From Pseudomonas ovata (GTDB lineage Bacteria; Pseudomonadota; Gammaproteobacteria; Pseudomonadales; Pseudomonadaceae), in contig NZ_QFFU01000001.1 in NCBI RefSeq assembly GCF_003131185.1, forward strand, positions 496,001 through 560,000: a stretch of 64,000 nucleotides of DNA, read 5' to 3'. A program made the position numbers and the translations under genes. A model generated the notes under the pieces. It was given only the letters and a program-made list of their open reading frames with translations. It did not search any database and was not told the origin of the DNA. Every line of letters begins with the position of its first letter. Position 1 is the first letter of the stretch. Shown piece after piece: positions 50,262-60,140 of the stretch.

Positions 50262-52492
50262 TGGCCGCTGGCCTGGCGCAGGTTGACCATGACCGATGCC
50301 AGGGCGCGGTCGAACAGCAGGGCGTCGTCGAGCACGCGGATCGAACCGCGCCGAAACTCCATGGCCAGGCCTGTGCGGGTCTTTTCCAGTACTTTCATGC
50401 CGGTGCGGTTGACGAAGATGTACCGTCCGCTGGCCTCGACGATGGCCGCCAGCTTGCAACGCAGCTTGTGCTCTTCGTCCTCCTGTAGCTCGACCCAGCA
50501 CCCGACACGCAACTGGTCGACCTTTTGCAGCCCGCCGTCGTCTTCGGGCAATGTTGCCGGCTCGTTGAAAACCTGCTCTTCGGGCGCGATCAGGACGATT
50601 TCCTCGACCACCTTGACCATGACCGGCGCTGCACCGGCCTGTATGCCCGGCCAGGCCTGGGTCTCGCCTTGCTGCTGGCGTGAGAAGTGCTGGAAGGCCT
50701 GGACATGCAGTACCTCCAGTTGACTGAAGAATTCGCTGGTGGCGAACGGGTCGAAGGCTGCACTGGACAGCCCGTCACGCAGGACCTTGAGCAGCCCGGG
50801 CACACATTCGAGCAGACGCTGGCGCGCCTCGGGCGCTTCGTGCAATTCGACACTCCAGATCAGATCGTCGACCGCACGCAGGCCCTCCTGCCATTCGGGC
50901 GAAGCATCGCCATGCTTGAGGCAGGTCAGCAGCAGCACCTTGCTCCAGGCTTCCTGCAGCAGGCGCACCACCACCTGCGGCAGGGTCTTGCCCACCAGCC
51001 GGCGGTTCAGTTCCTGCTGCACGCGCTGGCGGGCCAGCTCGGCACGCGCCCGGCCTTCTTCGGCATGGCGGGTGCGCTGCTCCAGCAGCTCGCTGCGGCG
51101 CCGCTCGTCGTGGGTGAACGCCAGGAAATCCGCCAGCAATTCGGCGAAGATGGCCGTGTCGTCGACGAAATCGTTCAGCAGGCGCTGGACGATCTGCTCG
51201 ACGCGCAGGTAAAGCGCGTCGCGCTGGTAACCGTCGCGTCCGCCCCAGCCCAGTGCGGCGCTGGCGATTTCATTGAGCAGGCGTCGTGCCGGGTGGCTGG
51301 CATGGCTGAAAAAGCTCTTGTCGAGCACCGCGACCTTGAGCATCGGAATCTGCAAACGGCCGATCAGAGCGCGCAGCGAAGGCGGCAGGTTGCGGTCGTC
51401 GAGAATGAACTCGAACAGCATCGCGACCAGATTGATGACGTCTTCGTCACCGCTGCCGACGATGCGTGACTTGCCGCTCTTGACGCTCACCCGGGTCAGC
51501 AACTGTTCCAGCTGCTCGCGCAGGTCGAACGCCTCGACCTCGTCGGACGGTGGCACGTATTGCTGCAGGTGCGATAACAGGCGCAGCAGGTCCTGGCTGG
51601 AGATCGGCCGGACCTCGGTACTGGCTTCATGACGCGGGACGAGGTTGCCACGCAAGTGCCCAAGCAGTTGCTGCAAGGCGGTAAAAACTTCCTGTACGCC
51701 CTTGTCGAGCTTCTCGGTCACCTGCGCCAGGGCCGGATCGTCCAGTTGGGGCGCGGCCCGCTCGTGCGGCGTGTGGTCGCTGGCCCGGCGGGCGGGCAAC
51801 ACCTTCATGTCCGGCAGGATGCCAGCGGCCATCAGCACGCGGTTGGCTTCGGCATACAACGCATCGGCCTCGGCCAGCACGTACTTCTCGAACAGTTTGA
51901 GAATGATCAGCTTGACGCGAATCTCCACGCCCAGGCTGCGCCCGGCCTGCAGGAAAAAGTCGCACAGCAGGGTCGGCCCCAGCGGGTTGTTGTGATCGCT
52001 CAGGGCGTGGGGTACCAACGCGTTCAGGCGCAGGGTCAACTGCCCCAGCGCCAGCCCGTCACGGGTCATGACCTTGGCGACCATGGCATCGACCGCCACG
52101 GTCTTTTCCAGATCGTCGTTGTGCACCAGCTCCAGCTTGTCGAACGAAACCGGATGGGGCAGCACAGGCTCATCGGCCCGGTACTGATCCAGCACCAGGA
52201 AAGCCTCACAGAACTTGTCGATGAAGGCGCGCTCGATGCTCTTGCGCTTGAGACGCAGGTCGCGCATGGCTTCGAAAAAGGTGTTCTGCTCGCCATTGTT
52301 GCAGGCCCGGTCAGCCATCTCGAAGAGGGTGTCGTCAGCGTTGTCGAACAGCACTTGCAGGGTATCCCTGAGCTGGCGGGCCGCCTGGTCGCGCACCTGC
52401 AGCAAAACCACCGGCAGACGCGCCAGAGGCATTTGCGTCGCCGGTGAAGGGACGGCCTGGTTCAACGGCACCACCTTATTGTCGCTGTGCAT
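50258..52492 (-). CDS. DUF1631 family protein
   Basis: Large cytoplasmic protein of 744 residues, mostly helical, with no catalytic motif I recognise. The family (DUF1631) is common in gamma-proteobacteria; the P. aeruginosa gene next to nadC is annotated hypothetical. A long charged helix region lies at about 490-580. The C-terminal 90 residues (LRVGCWVELQEDEEHKLRCKL, then AAIVEASGRYIFVNRTGMKV) resemble a PilZ-like barrel, but the RxxxR and D/NxSxxG motifs are not visible, so c-di-GMP binding is not supported. AGGAGGTG lies four bases before ATG 52490-52492. The stop codon (50258-50260) is inside the first REP half of the array. Confidence 0.8.
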   Translation of the reverse strand: MHSDNKVVPLNQAVPSPATQMPLARLPVVLLQVRDQAARQLRDTLQVLFDNADDTLFEMADRACNNGEQNTFFEAMRDLRLKRKSIERAFIDKFCEAFLVLDQYRADEPVLPHPVSFDKLELVHNDDLEKTVAVDAMVAKVMTRDGLALGQLTLRLNALVPHALSDHNNPLGPTLLCDFFLQAGRSLGVEIRVKLIILKLFEKYVLAEADALYAEANRVLMAAGILPDMKVLPARRASDHTPHERAAPQLDDPALAQVTEKLDKGVQEVFTALQQLLGHLRGNLVPRHEASTEVRPISSQDLLRLLSHLQQYVPPSDEVEAFDLREQLEQLLTRVSVKSGKSRIVGSGDEDVINLVAMLFEFILDDRNLPPSLRALIGRLQIPMLKVAVLDKSFFSHASHPARRLLNEIASAALGWGGRDGYQRDALYLRVEQIVQRLLNDFVDDTAIFAELLADFLAFTHDERRRSELLEQRTRHAEEGRARAELARQRVQQELNRRLVGKTLPQVVVRLLQEAWSKVLLLTCLKHGDASPEWQEGLRAVDDLIWSVELHEAPEARQRLLECVPGLLKVLRDGLSSAAFDPFATSEFFSQLEVLHVQAFQHFSRQQQGETQAWPGIQAGAAPVMVKVVEEIVLIAPEEQVFNEPATLPEDDGGLQKVDQLRVGCWVELQEDEEHKLRCKLAAIVEASGRYIFVNRTGMKVLEKTRTGLAMEFRRGSIRVLDDALLFDRALASVMVNLRQASGQ

Positions 52493-52806
52493 TGCACCTC
52501 CTGACAGGAAACAGCTGTTATCCCGCCACAGGTCTGGCCAACCCCTCACCTGTGACGAGCCCGCCTTGCCCATTAAGCGTCAACTGCATGACGTCAATTA
52601 CAAGTCGGATTATCTTGCAAAACACGTTTGCAATTCCAGTAGGAGTCCGTGCCTGGGTACATAGACCGCAACATTATTGATCTGTCGCAAATGAAGCGCT
52701 GAAACCGACCAACCGTCATCCGGCAAAATCCTGTGCCTGGGCGCGGCCACTGGGTGGCAGGCATTGAGGTGGCTTATACTCGCCCCACTTTGTAGTGGAG
52801 TTTGCT
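52493..52806. other. Divergent intergenic region between the DUF1631 gene and nadC
   Basis: 314 bases without a gene. It should hold promoters in both directions. TATACT at 52775-52780 is a possible nadC -10; no good -35 is at the right distance. The short inverted repeat CCCACTTTGTAGTGG overlaps the nadC ribosome binding site. I saw no known operator. Confidence 0.4.
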
Positions 52807-53655
52807 ATGCCAAACGTACGACTTGCCGCCCTGACTGCCGAAATCGAAGCCAACGTGCGCCGCGCACTGCTCGAAGACGTCGGCAGTGGCGATATCACCG
52901 CCCAGTTGATTCCCGAAGAGCGCCTGGCCAAGGCCACGATCATTTCCCGCGACGCCGCCGTGATCGCCGGCACCGCCTGGGTAGACGCGGTTTTCCGCCA
53001 GCTCGACCCGCGCGTGGCCGTGCACTGGCAAGTGGTCGACGGCGACCGGGTCGTGCCTGACCAGACGCTGTTTCACCTCGAAGGCCCGGCGCGCTCCTTG
53101 CTGACCGGCGAACGCAGTGCGCTGAACTTCCTGCAACTGCTGTCGGGCGTGGCCACCCGTGCGCAATTTTTTGCCGACCTGGTCGCCGGCACCCAGGTCC
53201 GGTTGCTCGACACCCGCAAGACCTTGCCCGGCCTGCGCCTGGCACAGAAATACGCCGTGACCTGTGGCGGCTGCGACAACCACCGCATCGGGCTGTATGA
53301 CGCCTTCCTGATCAAGGAAAACCACATCGCGGCCTGCGGCGGAATTGCCCAGGCCGTGGTCGCCGCCCATCGCATCGCGCCAGGCAAACCGGTGGAAGTG
53401 GAAGTCGAAAGCCTCGAAGAACTCCAGCAAGCGCTGGACGCCGGGGCCGATATCGTCATGCTCGATGAACTGAGCCTGGACGACATGCGCGAAGCGGTAC
53501 GCCTGAACAACGGCCGGGCAAAACTCGAAGCCAGCGGCGGCATCAGCGAACAGACACTGCGCACCATCGCCGAGACTGGCGTGGATTACATTTCCATCGG
53601 TTCGATGACCAAGGATGTGAAGGCCGTGGACCTTTCGATGCGCCTGAGCCTCTGA
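52807..53655 (+). CDS. nadC: Nicotinate-nucleotide pyrophosphorylase (carboxylating)
   Basis: Quinolinate phosphoribosyltransferase of 282 residues in NAD synthesis: joins quinolinate and PRPP with loss of CO2. Marks are the [16 protein letters not shown] start, [38 protein letters not shown] and the C-terminal [26 protein letters not shown] lies six bases before ATG 52807. The ter-locus gene begins 36 bases later on the same strand. Confidence 0.96.
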   Translation: MPNVRLAALTAEIEANVRRALLEDVGSGDITAQLIPEERLAKATIISRDAAVIAGTAWVDAVFRQLDPRVAVHWQVVDGDRVVPDQTLFHLEGPARSLLTGERSALNFLQLLSGVATRAQFFADLVAGTQVRLLDTRKTLPGLRLAQKYAVTCGGCDNHRIGLYDAFLIKENHIAACGGIAQAVVAAHRIAPGKPVEVEVESLEELQQALDAGADIVMLDELSLDDMREAVRLNNGRAKLEASGGISEQTLRTIAETGVDYISIGSMTKDVKAVDLSMRLSL

Positions 53656-53691
53656 GGATCTGACACCCAACCGTGCCGAAGGAGTGATGCC

Positions 53692-54774
53692 TTGAAAGAA
53701 TGGTTTGTAACCAACGCCGGCAAGCAGGTCGGCCCGATAGACGCGGCTGCCGCCCGCCTGATCGCCCGCGAGGCGCCGGGTGCCTGGTGCTGGCGCCAGG
53801 GCATGGCCGACTGGCAGCCGATCTATCAGATCACCGAGGTGCGCGCGGTCAAGAAGGACGGTGTCACGCCCTTTCCCGACCCCACGCCGGACATGATTCA
53901 GCCGCGCCCCGGCGCGCTGCCGGCCGGTGCTGCCCCGGCCGCCGCGCCCCCTGTACCGAACAACCCGTTGCCACGCCCCTCGTTCAGCCCCGACCCGCCC
54001 GCCTCCGGCGGCTATGGCTCGGCCGCGGCCACCGACGGGGTGGACTTCAAGCTGTTCGGCACCGAGACCCAGTTCGTCGAGCTGGAGCTGGACCGTGGCG
54101 AAAGCGCCGTGGCCGAGGCCGGGGCCATGATGTACAAGACCTGCGATGTGCAGATGGAAACCATCTTCGGCGACGGCAGCAGCCAGTCCTCGGGACTGCT
54201 GGGTTCGCTGTTCGGCGCCGGCAAGCGCATGCTGACCGGCGAGAGCCTGTTCACCACGGTGTTCTCCCAGCAAGGCACGGGCAAGGGCCGCGTAGCGTTT
54301 GCCGCGCCCTACCCTGGCACCATCCTGCCGCTGCGCCTGCGCGATTTCGGCGGCAAGCTGGTGTGCCAGAAAGACAGCTTCCTGGCCGGCGCCAAGGGCG
54401 TGTCGATCGGCATCCAGTTCCAGAAAAAGATCCTCACCGGCCTGTTCGGCGGTGAAGGCTTCGTGCTGCAGAAGCTTGAGGGCGATGGCTGGGTGTTCGT
54501 ACACACTGGCGGCACCGTACGCAAGATCGAGCTGGCGGCTGGCGAATCCCTGGATGTCGACACCGGCTGCCTGGCGGCCATGACCCAGACCGTCGACTAC
54601 GACATCCGCATGGTCGGCGGCATCAAGTCGATGCTGTTCGGCGGTGAAGGCGTCTTCTTCGCCAAGCTGACCGGCCCCGGTACTGTCTGGCTGCAAAGCC
54701 TGCCCTTCTCACGGCTGGCCGGACGCATGCTCGCGGCCCTGCCGGCCGGCAGCGTTGGCCGCAGCGAACGCTGA
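53692..54774 (+). CDS. AIM24-domain protein with N-terminal GYF_2 domain
   Basis: Protein of 360 residues. An N-terminal DUF4339/GYF_2-like domain (about 1-50, EWFVTNAGKQVGPIDAAAAR and WCWRQGMADWQPI) is joined by a Pro/Ala linker (about 65-110) to an AIM24/TIGR00266 beta-sandwich (about 118-345) with repeated GG turns. The function of AIM24 in bacteria is not known; membrane-linked roles are suggested. The start is TTG 53692 with AAGGAG seven bases ahead; no ATG is in frame nearby. It lies 29 bases upstream of the TerD-vWA gene and is probably cotranscribed with it. Confidence 0.82.
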   Translation: MKEWFVTNAGKQVGPIDAAAARLIAREAPGAWCWRQGMADWQPIYQITEVRAVKKDGVTPFPDPTPDMIQPRPGALPAGAAPAAAPPVPNNPLPRPSFSPDPPASGGYGSAAATDGVDFKLFGTETQFVELELDRGESAVAEAGAMMYKTCDVQMETIFGDGSSQSSGLLGSLFGAGKRMLTGESLFTTVFSQQGTGKGRVAFAAPYPGTILPLRLRDFGGKLVCQKDSFLAGAKGVSIGIQFQKKILTGLFGGEGFVLQKLEGDGWVFVHTGGTVRKIELAAGESLDVDTGCLAAMTQTVDYDIRMVGGIKSMLFGGEGVFFAKLTGPGTVWLQSLPFSRLAGRMLAALPAGSVGRSER

Positions 54775-54802
54775 ATATTACTGCCCACTACAAGGAAGCA
54801 TC

Positions 54803-56059
54803 ATGCAGATCACCCAAGGTCAACGCGTACCGCTCTCGACCCTGATGTCCGGCCAGGCATTGACCCTGGCCATCGCTATCGACGCCCCGCACGTAATCGA
54901 CTACGTGTGCTTTGGCGTCGATGCCAATGGCAAGCTGTCGGACGACCGCTACATGATCTTCTTCAACCAGCCGAGCAGCCCCTGCAACAGCTTGCAGCAA
55001 GTGCAGGGCGGCGAGTTCCGTATCGATCTGGCGGGACTGCCGGCCAGCATCGACCGCCTGGTGTTCACCGCGTCCATCGACGGTGCCGGCACCATGCACG
55101 ATATCCGTGCCAGCCATTTCAGCCTGGCCGAGGCCGGGCGCGAAGTGGCCCGTGGCGAGTTCTCCGGGGCCAGCTTTGCGGCCGAGAAAGCGATCATGGT
55201 CATCGATCTGTATCGCAAGAGCGGTGAATGGCGCCTGGCGTCCAACCTGCAAGGCTACAACGCCGGCCTGGATGCACTGGTGGTGCACTTTGGCGGCGAG
55301 GTGGCTGATGCACCGGCCCCTGCGCCTGCCCCGGTAGCGGAACCTGCACCGCCACGTATTTCCCTGGAAAAGAAAGTCGCAGCGGCGGCGCCACAGTTGG
55401 TCAACCTGGCCAAGAAAGCCCAGATCAGCCTGGAAAAGGCCAACCTGAGCAATACTCAGGCGCGGGTGGGTCTGGTGCTGGACGCTTCCGGCTCCATGAA
55501 CAACCAATATTCCCAGGGGCATGTGCAGGAAGTGGTCAACCGGCTGCTGCCGATGGCTGTGCATTTCGACGATGACGGTGCCCTGGACTGCTGGGCCTTT
55601 GGCTCGCGGTCGGTGCAACTGAGCCCGGTGACCCTGAACAATTACCGCGACTACATCACCACCGACCACGGCGGCTGGCGCGACTGGGACCTGGGCCCGC
55701 GCAGCAATAACGAACCACACGCCATGCGCCAGGTCATCGACTACTACAAGCAATCGGGCGATCGCACGCCGGTGTACATCCTGTTCATCAGCGACGGCGG
55801 CGTATCGCTGAACAACCAGATCATCAAGCTGATGGTCGAAGCCGCCAGGCTGCCGATCTTCTGGCAGTTCGTGGGCCTGGGCGGGCGTAACTACGGGATC
55901 CTGGAAAAGCTCGACGACATGGAAGGCCGGGTGGTGGACAACTGCAACTTCTTCGCCCTTGACCGGCTGAACGAAGTGCCCGAAGAGAAGCTGTATGACC
56001 TGCTGATGGAAGAGTTTCCCGACTGGCTCAAGGCAGCCAAAGTGGCCGGGATTATCTGA
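54803..56059 (+). CDS. TerD-like / von Willebrand A protein (TerF-type)
   Basis: Protein of 418 residues in two parts. Residues 1-165 form a TerD-like domain (LAIAIDAPHVIDYVCFGVDANG) in which the calcium motifs GDN and GDDE of canonical TerD are missing. After a Pro/Ala linker (about 168-185), residues 222-418 form a vWA domain with an intact MIDAS start, Asp227-x-Ser-Gly-Ser in LDASGSMNNQ, and a later FISDGGVS. TerF of the enterobacterial operon has the same architecture. MIDAS domains bind divalent metal and protein partners. A likely adaptor for the canonical TerD proteins on the other strand. ATG 54803 has AAGGA upstream. Confidence 0.88.
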   Translation: MQITQGQRVPLSTLMSGQALTLAIAIDAPHVIDYVCFGVDANGKLSDDRYMIFFNQPSSPCNSLQQVQGGEFRIDLAGLPASIDRLVFTASIDGAGTMHDIRASHFSLAEAGREVARGEFSGASFAAEKAIMVIDLYRKSGEWRLASNLQGYNAGLDALVVHFGGEVADAPAPAPAPVAEPAPPRISLEKKVAAAAPQLVNLAKKAQISLEKANLSNTQARVGLVLDASGSMNNQYSQGHVQEVVNRLLPMAVHFDDDGALDCWAFGSRSVQLSPVTLNNYRDYITTDHGGWRDWDLGPRSNNEPHAMRQVIDYYKQSGDRTPVYILFISDGGVSLNNQIIKLMVEAARLPIFWQFVGLGGRNYGILEKLDDMEGRVVDNCNFFALDRLNEVPEEKLYDLLMEEFPDWLKAAKVAGII

Positions 56060-56086
56060 AGTCTCGACCGAGCGTGTACTTCGCAT

Positions 56087-56119
56087 AAAAAAACCGCCAT
56101 CAGTGATGGCGGTTTTTTT
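56087..56119. terminator. Bidirectional terminator between convergent ter operons
   Basis: Seven A, then CCGCCATC, loop AGT, GATGGCGG, then seven T. It serves the plus-strand TerD-vWA gene (stop 56059) and the minus-strand terE (stop 56137). Confidence 0.9.
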
Positions 56120-56136
56120 GTGTTGCGCAATCAGCC

Positions 56137-56715
56137 TCAGCCGATCGACACACCGTGGGCTTCAGCCAGTGGCTTGAGGCCGCCGGCAAAGCCTGCACCG
56201 ATGGCCTTGAACTTGAACTCTTCGCCATGACGGTACAGCTCGCCGAAGATCATCGCGGTTTCGGTTGATGCATCTTCCGACAGGTCGTAACGGGCAATTT
56301 CCTTGCCGTCGGCCTTGTTCACCACACGAATGTAGGCGTTGCCCACCTGACCGAAGCTTTGCTTGCGCGCGTCGGCATCGTGGATGGTCACAGCGAACAC
56401 CAGCTTCTTCACGGCAGCGTTCAGGCTGGTGAGCTTGACCAGCACGGCTTCGTCGTCACCTTCGCCAGCGCCGGAGCGGTTGTCGCCCAGGTGCTCGACC
56501 GAACCGTCGGCCGAAGTCTTGTTGTTGTAGAAAATGAAGCTGTTGTCGTCCAGCACCTTGCCGCTTTCGCCGACGATGAAGATCGAGGCGTCGAGGTCGA
56601 ATTCGGTGCCGTCGGTGACACGTGGGTCCCAGCCCAGGCCAACAGTGATTTCGGTCAGGCCAGGGGCTTCCTTGGACAGGGAAACGTTACCGCCTTTACT
56701 CAGACTTACAGCCAT
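56137..56715 (-). CDS. terE: TerD-family protein, terE position
   Basis: Canonical TerD-fold protein of 192 residues, cytoplasmic. The calcium-binding signature is complete: [15 protein letters not shown], then [15 protein letters not shown], then [14 protein letters not shown]. TerD proteins bind Ca2+ and work with TerC and TerB in resistance to tellurite and other stress. Last gene of terZABCDE; it starts 37 bases after terD, and the two are about 55-60% identical by eye. The D/E naming follows order. Confidence 0.92.
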   Translation of the reverse strand: MAVSLSKGGNVSLSKEAPGLTEITVGLGWDPRVTDGTEFDLDASIFIVGESGKVLDDNSFIFYNNKTSADGSVEHLGDNRSGAGEGDDEAVLVKLTSLNAAVKKLVFAVTIHDADARKQSFGQVGNAYIRVVNKADGKEIARYDLSEDASTETAMIFGELYRHGEEFKFKAIGAGFAGGLKPLAEAHGVSIG

Positions 56716-56752
56716 TTGCGTGTTCCTTTGTTGAGGACAATAAGGGAATGAA

Positions 56753-57328
56753 TCAGAAGTTCAGACCGTAAGAATTGGCAACAGCAGCCAGACCACCAGC
56801 ATAACCCTGGCCTACGGCGCGGAATTTCCACTCGCCGTTGTTACGGTACAGCTCGGCAAACATCATGGCCGTTTCGGTCGAAGCATCCTCGGCCAGGTCG
56901 TAGCGCACGACTTCCGCACCGGTCTTTTCGTTGACCACGCGGATGAAGGCATTGCCTACCTGGCCGAAGCTCTGCCGGCGTGCATCGGCTTCGTGGATGG
57001 TGACCACAAAAACGACTTTTTCGACATCGGCAGGCACCCGGCTCAGGTCGACCTTGATGACTTCGTCATCGCCGTCGCCGGCACCGGTACGGTTGTCACC
57101 GGTGTGCTCGACCGAGCCATCAGCACTCTTGAGCTGATTGTAGAAAATGAAGTCTGCATCACTGCGAACCTTGCCACTGGCGCTCAGCAGGAAGGCGCTG
57201 GCGTCCAGGTCGAATTCCTGGCCATCGGTGCTACGCGGGTCCCAACCCAGTCCGATCAGGACATTGGTCAGGCTCGGGTCGGTCTTGGACAGCGAAAGGT
57301 TGCCACCTTTTTGCAGGGTCAAAGCCAT
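56753..57328 (-). CDS. terD: TerD-family protein, terD position
   Basis: Canonical TerD-fold protein of 191 residues. Motifs are intact: [34 protein letters not shown], and [18 protein letters not shown]. It is the first TerD paralogue after terC (27 bases) and is transcribed with it. An adaptor between membrane TerC and vWA or enzymatic partners is the role suggested for the family. Confidence 0.92.
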   Translation of the reverse strand: MALTLQKGGNLSLSKTDPSLTNVLIGLGWDPRSTDGQEFDLDASAFLLSASGKVRSDADFIFYNQLKSADGSVEHTGDNRTGAGDGDDEVIKVDLSRVPADVEKVVFVVTIHEADARRQSFGQVGNAFIRVVNEKTGAEVVRYDLAEDASTETAMMFAELYRNNGEWKFRAVGQGYAGGLAAVANSYGLNF

Positions 57329-57355
57329 GATGGATACTCTCCTTTTTTCCAGTTT

Positions 57356-58393
57356 TTACGCTTGTTTGGCCGGCTCATCGTCCTTGCCGGGGAACAGCAG
57401 GCTGGCAACGATACCGATGGCAAGCACAACCATGACCACGATCAGGCTGGCGTTGGCACTGATGCTGTAGCCGTGCTCGAAGATGTGATCAGTTGCATTG
57501 AGGCCCAGTTTGATCGCGATGAAGAACAACAGCGCGATCACCGCTTTTTCCAGGTGAACCAGATAACGCTTGAGGGCTTCAAGTACGAAGTACAGGGTAC
57601 GCAGGCCCAGGATGGCGAACAGCATGGCCGAGTAGACGATCAGCGGCTCGCGGCTCACGGCAATGATCGCCGGGACCGAGTCGAAGGCGAACAGGACGTC
57701 GGAGATTTCGGCCACGACCACGCACAGGAACAGCGGGGTAGCGAACAACGTGCCTTTGGCGGCCAGGGTCATGCCGCTGTTTTCCGGCTTCTTGATTTCC
57801 TCTTCCAGCACCGCGCGGCGCACGAAGAAGTTATGACCGTGCAGCTTGGGCCAGACCGGGAACAGTTTCTTGGCGAAGCGATAAGCCATGTGCTGGGAGT
57901 AGTCGACTTCTTCGTCGTCATCGTCGCCGGCACGCAGCATCATCACCGCCGTCCAGGCCACGATCAGCGCGAACACCACCTCGACCCACGGCCCCAGGGC
58001 CAGCAGGCCGGTGCCGATGGCCACGAAGATGCCACGGAACACGATGGCGCCCATGATGCCCCAGTACAGCACGCGGTGACGCAGGCCATCAGGGATCTTG
58101 AACCAGGCGAACAGGGCCATGAACACGAACAGGTTGTCGACGCTGAGGACTTTTTCCAGCGCGTAACCGGTCACGAACAGGGTGGCCACTTCCGAGCCAT
58201 GCTGGACATACAGGAAACCTGCGAACGCCAGCGAGATGGCCACCCAGAAGATCGACCACAGCGAAGCCTGGGTCAGGGTGATCGGCTTGTTGCCCCGGTG
58301 CGAGACCAGGTCAATGATCATCGCGCCGACGGCCAGACCGATGAAGACGGCCATTGTGAGTGGAGGGAAGCCGATAGCAGTGCTGCTTTCCAT
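57356..58393 (-). CDS. terC: TerC, integral membrane protein
   Basis: Membrane protein of 345 residues with about seven to nine helices. The family's acidic residues within helices, thought to bind metal ions, are in SVDNLFVFMALFAWF, the central VAEISDVLFAFDSVPAI, and a GTGLLALGPWVEVVFALI segment. TerC/Alx-type proteins have been linked to Mn2+ export and protein metalation. It lies between terB (27 bases) and terD. Confidence 0.94.
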   Translation of the reverse strand: MESSTAIGFPPLTMAVFIGLAVGAMIIDLVSHRGNKPITLTQASLWSIFWVAISLAFAGFLYVQHGSEVATLFVTGYALEKVLSVDNLFVFMALFAWFKIPDGLRHRVLYWGIMGAIVFRGIFVAIGTGLLALGPWVEVVFALIVAWTAVMMLRAGDDDDEEVDYSQHMAYRFAKKLFPVWPKLHGHNFFVRRAVLEEEIKKPENSGMTLAAKGTLFATPLFLCVVVAEISDVLFAFDSVPAIIAVSREPLIVYSAMLFAILGLRTLYFVLEALKRYLVHLEKAVIALLFFIAIKLGLNATDHIFEHGYSISANASLIVVMVVLAIGIVASLLFPGKDDEPAKQA

Positions 58394-58420
58394 TTAACTG
58401 TGTTCCTCAGGGGATAAAAA

Positions 58421-58870
58421 TTACAGATCGAATTCGGACGGGTTCAGACCCAGTTCCTGGCAGATCAGGCGGCAGGCCTGGCGCTCGCTCTCGTCGAAGC
58501 TGCCATCAGCCCCGCCGATGGCGCAGCAGACACGCACCAGCAGGCGTGCAGCGTCTTCTTTTTTCTTGATCTTGCCAATGGTCTTCAGTGCTTCGGCACG
58601 GCCGATCTGCACATCGAACTCGAACTTGCCGCAGATATCGTTGAACGACGCGATGACGTCCTTGATATCAAAGGCCTTGAGTTCCTGAGAGTTCTGGATG
58701 AAGCCGGCCATCTTCTGCTTCTCGTTGGCGCTGATGTCACCATCGGCCGCCGCGACCAGCGCACAGCCCGACACGACCGCATCGAGAAACTCGCGATTCT
58801 TGAATTTCGACACTTCGGCGCCCAGCTTTTCACGCGCCGCTGTTGCATTCGTTTTCAACCAACCCAGCAT
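58421..58870 (-). CDS. terB: TerB, tellurite resistance protein
   Basis: Helical TerB-fold protein of 149 residues, cytoplasmic. Acid clusters that bind metal in this fold are seen in AADGDISANEKQKM and in GGADGSFDESERQACRL. In E. coli TerB it associates with the membrane through TerC. The start ATG 58868-58870 (MLGWLKTNATAAREKL) has GGGGGT upstream; a TTG four codons earlier is less likely. Confidence 0.93.
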   Translation of the reverse strand: MLGWLKTNATAAREKLGAEVSKFKNREFLDAVVSGCALVAAADGDISANEKQKMAGFIQNSQELKAFDIKDVIASFNDICGKFEFDVQIGRAEALKTIGKIKKKEDAARLLVRVCCAIGGADGSFDESERQACRLICQELGLNPSEFDL

Positions 58871-58922
58871 TTGAACCCCCAAGGGGCAGCCATCGCCGCC
58901 CCGGATACTTCGTTATGGATGT

Positions 58923-60140
58923 TTATTTGGAACCGGCCGCCCAGCGCATGCCCCAGCCATAGGCTTTGTCCATGTTGCTGTGGCCGTTGTGGAAATCGAC
59001 CCGGCGGCTCACTTTGACCGCACCGTTGTCATTTTCCAGCAGCGCGATGGCACACATGCCCTGGCGACCGCCCTCTTCGTTCAGACGCACTTCAATGGGC
59101 GGCTGCCCCGGCACGTGGATGGTCACCACGCCGTCGGTTTCCTTCCAGTTGGGCGCGCCCTCGTAGATGAAGGCGTAGACCAGGATGCGGCGAATCTGGC
59201 CCCAGTGCTGGCCGTTGATGTGCAGCCACTCGCCCTCGTTGACCGAACCGGTACGGTCATCGCCCATCAGCTTGATGAAGGGTTCGGCGTGCAGGCTGCC
59301 AAAGGCATTGCCCAGCGCCTGAACCGCACCCTTATGGCCGTCCTGTAGCTCGAACAGGCAGCCTACATCAAGGTCGATTGCAGAGTTCTTGCGCATCGAA
59401 AAGAAACCGCCGCCCTTGTTGTCGCTGCGCCGGTTCCAGTTCAGGTTGACGCGGATCTCGCCGAAGCCGGCTGCGGTCTTTTCCAGGCTGATGGAAGAGC
59501 GGGTCTTGTCCAGCGTGATCTTGCTCAGGCTGACCGTCGATTTGACGGCCGGCGCCGGAGCGGGTGTCGGTACGGGTGCAGGCGCAACGGTGGGTGCCGG
59601 TGATAGTGTGGGTGTGGGCGTTGGCGCAGGCTCGGCAGCGGCTACTTCGACGCCGAAGTGCTTCGCCAGTGGCTCCAGGCCTCCGGCAAAGCCCTGGGCA
59701 ACGCAGCGGAACTTCCAGGCGCCCTGGCGCAGGTAGAACTCGCCCAGGATCAGTGCGGTTTCCTGCATGCCGGATGTGGCGATCGGCGCTTCGATACCGC
59801 CACTGATGGTGACCACCAGCCGCGAGACCTTGTCGAAGCTGGCCTTGTTCTCATAGATGGTCGCGGTCAGGGCGACCTTCTCGATGGCCGGGTCCAGCCG
59901 GCCCGGATCAAGGCTGAAACGCGCCTTGCCGGCCGAGCTGTCGATCAGTTGCACCGCCCCGCCGCTGACGCTTTTCTGCCCGAAGAAACACATGTCCTGG
60001 TCGCCACGCACCTTGCCGGTGCTGGTCAGCAGGAAGGCAGAAACGTCGATATCGGCCCCGGCAAGGGGTGAATAGTCGACATCGACCGTCAGGGATCCCG
60101 CCGCAACGGGCGCGTTGGCACCTGGGACAAGTTGGGTCAT
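58923..60140 (-). CDS. terA: TerA, tandem TerD-domain protein
   Basis: Protein of 405 residues with two TerD-type domains. The N-terminal one (about 1-165) keeps the fold (ADIDVSAFLLTSTGKV, GMQETALILGEFYLRQG) but lacks the GDN/GDDE calcium motif. A Pro/Ala/Thr linker (about 172-200) follows. The C-terminal domain (about 205-400) has LEKTAAGFGEIRVNLNWNRR, AIDLDVGCLFEL and LMGDDRTGSVNEGEWL. Its ATG overlaps the terZ stop by four bases. Confidence 0.9.
   Translation of the reverse strand: MTQLVPGANAPVAAGSLTVDVDYSPLAGADIDVSAFLLTSTGKVRGDQDMCFFGQKSVSGGAVQLIDSSAGKARFSLDPGRLDPAIEKVALTATIYENKASFDKVSRLVVTISGGIEAPIATSGMQETALILGEFYLRQGAWKFRCVAQGFAGGLEPLAKHFGVEVAAAEPAPTPTPTLSPAPTVAPAPVPTPAPAPAVKSTVSLSKITLDKTRSSISLEKTAAGFGEIRVNLNWNRRSDNKGGGFFSMRKNSAIDLDVGCLFELQDGHKGAVQALGNAFGSLHAEPFIKLMGDDRTGSVNEGEWLHINGQHWGQIRRILVYAFIYEGAPNWKETDGVVTIHVPGQPPIEVRLNEEGGRQGMCAIALLENDNGAVKVSRRVDFHNGHSNMDKAYGWGMRWAAGSK

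Noticed and set aside
50258..50530. C-terminal part of the DUF1631 protein as a c-di-GMP-binding PilZ domain
   Set aside because: The beta-rich stretch is suggestive, but the RxxxR and D/NxSxxG motifs needed for c-di-GMP binding are not visible.
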